Source of the DNA: Pseudomonas migulae NBRC 103157
Lineage (GTDB): Bacteria > Pseudomonadota > Gammaproteobacteria > Pseudomonadales > Pseudomonadaceae
Reading direction: 5' to 3'
NCBI RefSeq assembly: GCF_002091715.1
Contig: NZ_BDAG01000032.1
Coordinates: 1-64,000, forward strand
DNA: 64,000 nt
Numbering within the stretch: the first letter of the stretch is position 1; every line of letters starts with the position of its first letter. Positions 61,522-64,000 of this stretch are shown in pieces. Below the pieces are notes generated by a model. That model did not search any database, had not been told where the DNA came from, and saw only the letters and a list, made by a program, of their open reading frames with translations. The translations under genes were made by a program, and so were the position numbers.

Positions 61522-63588
61522 ATGACGGCAGCTGAGAAAAACCATGTGGACTGGCTGGTCGAACAATCGATGCTGCAGGCCGCAAGACAACGGGCCAAGC
61601 TCTACTCGGGGCAAGGCCGATTGTGGCAACAGCCCTACGCGCATACCCGGCCCCGTGATGCCTCGGCCCTCGCTTCGGTGTGGTTCACCGCGTACCCGGC
61701 GTCCATCGTCACCCGTGAAAATGGCACGGTGCTGGAGGCCCTGGGGGACGAAACCTTATGGCACGCCTTGTCGAGAATCGGTATCCAGGGCATTCACAAC
61801 GGTCCGCTGAAAAGGTCGGGTGGCCTTTCGGGCACCCAACACACGCCCACCATTGACGGCAACTTTGACCGCATCAGTTTCGACATCGACCCGCAGCTGG
61901 GCACCGAGGCGCAGCTGCAAGCGTTGGTGCGCATGGCCGCCGCGCACAATGCGGTAATCATCGACGACGTCATCCCGTCGCACACCGGCAAAGGCGCGGA
62001 CTTTCGCCTGGCCGAGATGGGCTACGAAGACTATCCGGGGCTCTACCACATGGTGGAAATCCGCGAGGAGGACTGGCCGCTGCTGCCCGATGTCATCGCG
62101 GGGCGCGACGCGCAGAACCTCAGCCCGCAGCAGGTCGATGTGTTGCGCGACAAGCACTACATCGTCGGTCAGTTGCAGCGGGTGATCTTCTTCGAGCCCG
62201 GAGTCAAGGAGACCGACTGGAGCGCGACACCGGTGGTGATCGGGGTCGACGGCAAACCGCGTCGCTGGGTTTACCTGCATTACTTCAAGGAAGGGCAGCC
62301 GTCGCTGAACTGGCTGGACCCGACCTTCGCCGCACAGCAGATGATCATCGGCGACGCACTGCACGCCATCGACGTGATGGGGGCGAAAATCCTGCGTCTG
62401 GACGCCAACGGTTTTCTCGGCGTTGAACGCAAGCTCGATGGCACCGCCTGGTCCGAAAGCCATCCGCTATCGATCACCGGCAACCAGTTGCTCGCCGGCG
62501 CGATTCGCAAGGCGGGCGGTTTCAGTTTTCAGGAACTGAACCTCACCGTTGACGACATCGCCGCCATGTCCCACGGCGGGGCCGACCTTTCCTATGACTT
62601 CATCACCCGACCCGCTTACCAGCATGCGTTGCTGATGGGCGATACCGAATTCCTGCGGTTGATGCTGCGTCAGATGCATACCCTGGGCATCGATCCGGGC
62701 TCGCTGATCCATGCCTTGCAGAACCACGACGAACTGACCCTCGAACTGGTGCATTTCTGGACCCTGCACGCCCATGACACTTTCCTCTATCAGGGCCAGA
62801 CCTTCCCCGGCAACATCTTGCGCGAGCACATTCGCGAGCAGATGTACGAACGTCTGGCCGGCGAACACGCGCCGTACAACCTGAAATTCGTCACCAACGG
62901 CGTGTCCTGCACCACCGCCAGCATCATCACCGCAGCACTGGGGATTCGTGACCTCGATGCCATTACCGCAGCGGATATCCAGCAGATCCGCCAGATTCAT
63001 GTGCTGCTGGTGATGTACAACGCGATGCAGCCCGGCGTGTTCGCGTTATCGGGTTGGGACCTCGTCGGTGCACTGCCGCTGCCGGCAGAGCAGGTCGCAC
63101 ATTTGATGCTCGACGGCGACACACGCTGGATTCATCGCGGCGCCTACGATCTGGTTGATCTCAATCCGGAAGCGGAGCTGTCGGAAGGTCAGATGCCGCG
63201 CCCGAAAACGCTTTACGGCAGCCTGACCAGTCAACTGAAAGACCATGACTCCTTTGCCTCGCAGCTGAAGCGAATCCTGGCGGCGCGCCGTTCCTATGAT
63301 ATTGCCGCGAGCCGTCAGATCCTGATCCCGGATGTCGAGCATCCGGGGTTGCTGATCATGGTCCACGAACTGCCGGCCGGCAAAGGCACCCAGATCACCG
63401 CGCTGAACTTCGGTTCCACAGCGATCACCGAGACCCTGCACCTGCCCAATATTGCGCCGGGGCCGGTGGTCGACATCATCAATGAACGGGTCGAGGGTGA
63501 TCTCACGCCCGAGGGGGAGTTCACGATTACGCTGGATGCTTATGAAGGGTTGGCGCTGCGGGTGGTTAGTAGCTCTCCGATGATCTAG
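61522..63588 (+). CDS. treS: Trehalose synthase / maltose alpha-D-glucosyltransferase (GH13)
   Basis: A 688-residue cytoplasmic enzyme that isomerises maltose to trehalose. The GH13 catalytic residues are readable: nucleophile Asp in KILRLDANGF, acid Glu in FSFQELNL and Asp in LQNHDELTLE, with conserved region I seen in DDVIPSHTGKGADF. Length fits the stutzeri-type stand-alone TreS rather than the TreS-Pep2 fusion. ATG 61522 follows GAGAGG; GTG 61510 is possible. Monocistronic with a terminator. Confidence 0.82.
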   Translation: MTAAEKNHVDWLVEQSMLQAARQRAKLYSGQGRLWQQPYAHTRPRDASALASVWFTAYPASIVTRENGTVLEALGDETLWHALSRIGIQGIHNGPLKRSGGLSGTQHTPTIDGNFDRISFDIDPQLGTEAQLQALVRMAAAHNAVIIDDVIPSHTGKGADFRLAEMGYEDYPGLYHMVEIREEDWPLLPDVIAGRDAQNLSPQQVDVLRDKHYIVGQLQRVIFFEPGVKETDWSATPVVIGVDGKPRRWVYLHYFKEGQPSLNWLDPTFAAQQMIIGDALHAIDVMGAKILRLDANGFLGVERKLDGTAWSESHPLSITGNQLLAGAIRKAGGFSFQELNLTVDDIAAMSHGGADLSYDFITRPAYQHALLMGDTEFLRLMLRQMHTLGIDPGSLIHALQNHDELTLELVHFWTLHAHDTFLYQGQTFPGNILREHIREQMYERLAGEHAPYNLKFVTNGVSCTTASIITAALGIRDLDAITAADIQQIRQIHVLLVMYNAMQPGVFALSGWDLVGALPLPAEQVAHLMLDGDTRWIHRGAYDLVDLNPEAELSEGQMPRPKTLYGSLTSQLKDHDSFASQLKRILAARRSYDIAASRQILIPDVEHPGLLIMVHELPAGKGTQITALNFGSTAITETLHLPNIAPGPVVDIINERVEGDLTPEGEFTITLDAYEGLALRVVSSSPMI

Positions 63589-63597
63589 TCCTCCCAG

Positions 63598-63640
63598 GGC
63601 GATGTGGCGCGCGTATGAACGACGCGCCACCTCGCCGGTT
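63598..63640 (+). terminator. Terminator after treS
   Basis: Stem GGCGA-GTGGCGCG / CGCGCCAC-CGCC with small bulges, followed by GGTTTT, 10 bp after the treS stop. Confidence 0.65.
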
Positions 63641-63786
63641 TTGCTCTGATCCATTTCTCCTTTCGCTTCGAGTCGATAATCCCTCTGTTGCTGGCTGGCG
63701 CCAATAAGAAAAATTGACGTCAGAATAGTGGCCATCTAATATCGCGCCACTATTTTGCTATCGCCTTCCGTTTCGAGGGATCGAAC

Positions 63787-64000
63787 ATGTACTCACCCGC
63801 CCTCGTGGCGAGGTTGTGCCTGGCTTTGCTGTGCCTTTCTCCGCTGAACCTCGCTCATGCCGCCCCCACGCCCGGGGAAACCGACCTCATCCGTGAACGC
63901 CAGGATCGCCTGCTCGAAGAACAACGTCGGCGTCTCGAAGAACTCAAGGAATTGCCCGGCAAGGCAGCCAAACCGGTCCAGCCCGCGGCACCTGTCGATA
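63787..64000 (+). CDS. ShlB/FhaC/HecB-family two-partner secretion transporter, 5' part
   Basis: Only the first 71 codons are in the window. A Sec signal (about 1-26, LAHAA) is followed by LIRERQDRLLEEQRRRLEEL, the N-terminal alpha-helix H1 typical of TpsB outer-membrane transporters such as ShlB and FhaC. The gene continues beyond 64000; POTRA and barrel domains are not visible here. A TpsA exoprotein partner would be expected downstream. Confidence 0.75.
   Translation, partial: MYSPALVARLCLALLCLSPLNLAHAAPTPGETDLIRERQDRLLEEQRRRLEELKELPGKAAKPVQPAAPVD

Overview
The window looks like chromosomal DNA of a fluorescent Pseudomonas (P. fluorescens group). I infer this from the high-GC codon use, many REP doublets built on GTAGGAGCCGGCTTGCTGGC, a FecI/FecR/TonB-receptor iron cassette, a short-form ilvD, a signal-bearing mqo and a stutzeri-type trehalose synthase. 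No rRNA, tRNA, CRISPR array or complete insertion sequence was seen. The 3' end cuts into a two-partner-secretion transporter gene.

Layout. 0-6.6 kb: a CopRS-type two-component operon led by a DUF2790 gene, an exported alpha/beta hydrolase with the same CopR-type box, small membrane or exported proteins and a chromate transporter. 6.7-11 kb: a tctCBA tricarboxylate transporter and a bile-acid-symporter-like protein. 11-17.2 kb: a repeat-rich intergenic region, an epoxide-hydrolase remnant, an SDR/hydrolase pair opposite a TetR gene, and an aldehyde dehydrogenase/cysteine hydrolase pair opposite an HxlR gene. 17.2-22.9 kb: receptor, FecR, FecI, Dyp peroxidase and an NTF2-like protein. 23.4-28.9 kb: chemoreceptor, ilvD and mqo. 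29.3-33.5 kb: a small accessory cluster with a frameshifted FemAB-like transferase, a GT61 glycosyltransferase, a 2OG-Fe(II)-type oxygenase and a divergent DapF, followed by a junction of two broken genes.

36-46.9 kb is a catabolic cluster around a GntR regulator: two transporters, a split transketolase, an Fe-alcohol dehydrogenase, an SDR, an AroE-like dehydrogenase, a PdxA-like dehydrogenase and a hydrolase with the active site of haloacetate dehalogenases. An identical 18-bp operator-like sequence lies in front of two of its transcription units.

48.2-58.2 kb holds two paralogous LysR regulators, a DUF485/ActP symporter pair, cytochrome b561, two nitronate-monooxygenase-family enzymes, a MOSC protein, an MmsA-type semialdehyde dehydrogenase and a malonate semialdehyde decarboxylase-like tautomerase. 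Three copies of one operator-like motif tie it together. I infer a route for 3-nitropropionate or propionate-3-nitronate: nitronate oxidation to malonate semialdehyde, then acetyl-CoA or acetaldehyde. 58.2-64 kb: a diguanylate cyclase, an AraC regulator, an EAL protein, trehalose synthase and the start of the secretion gene.
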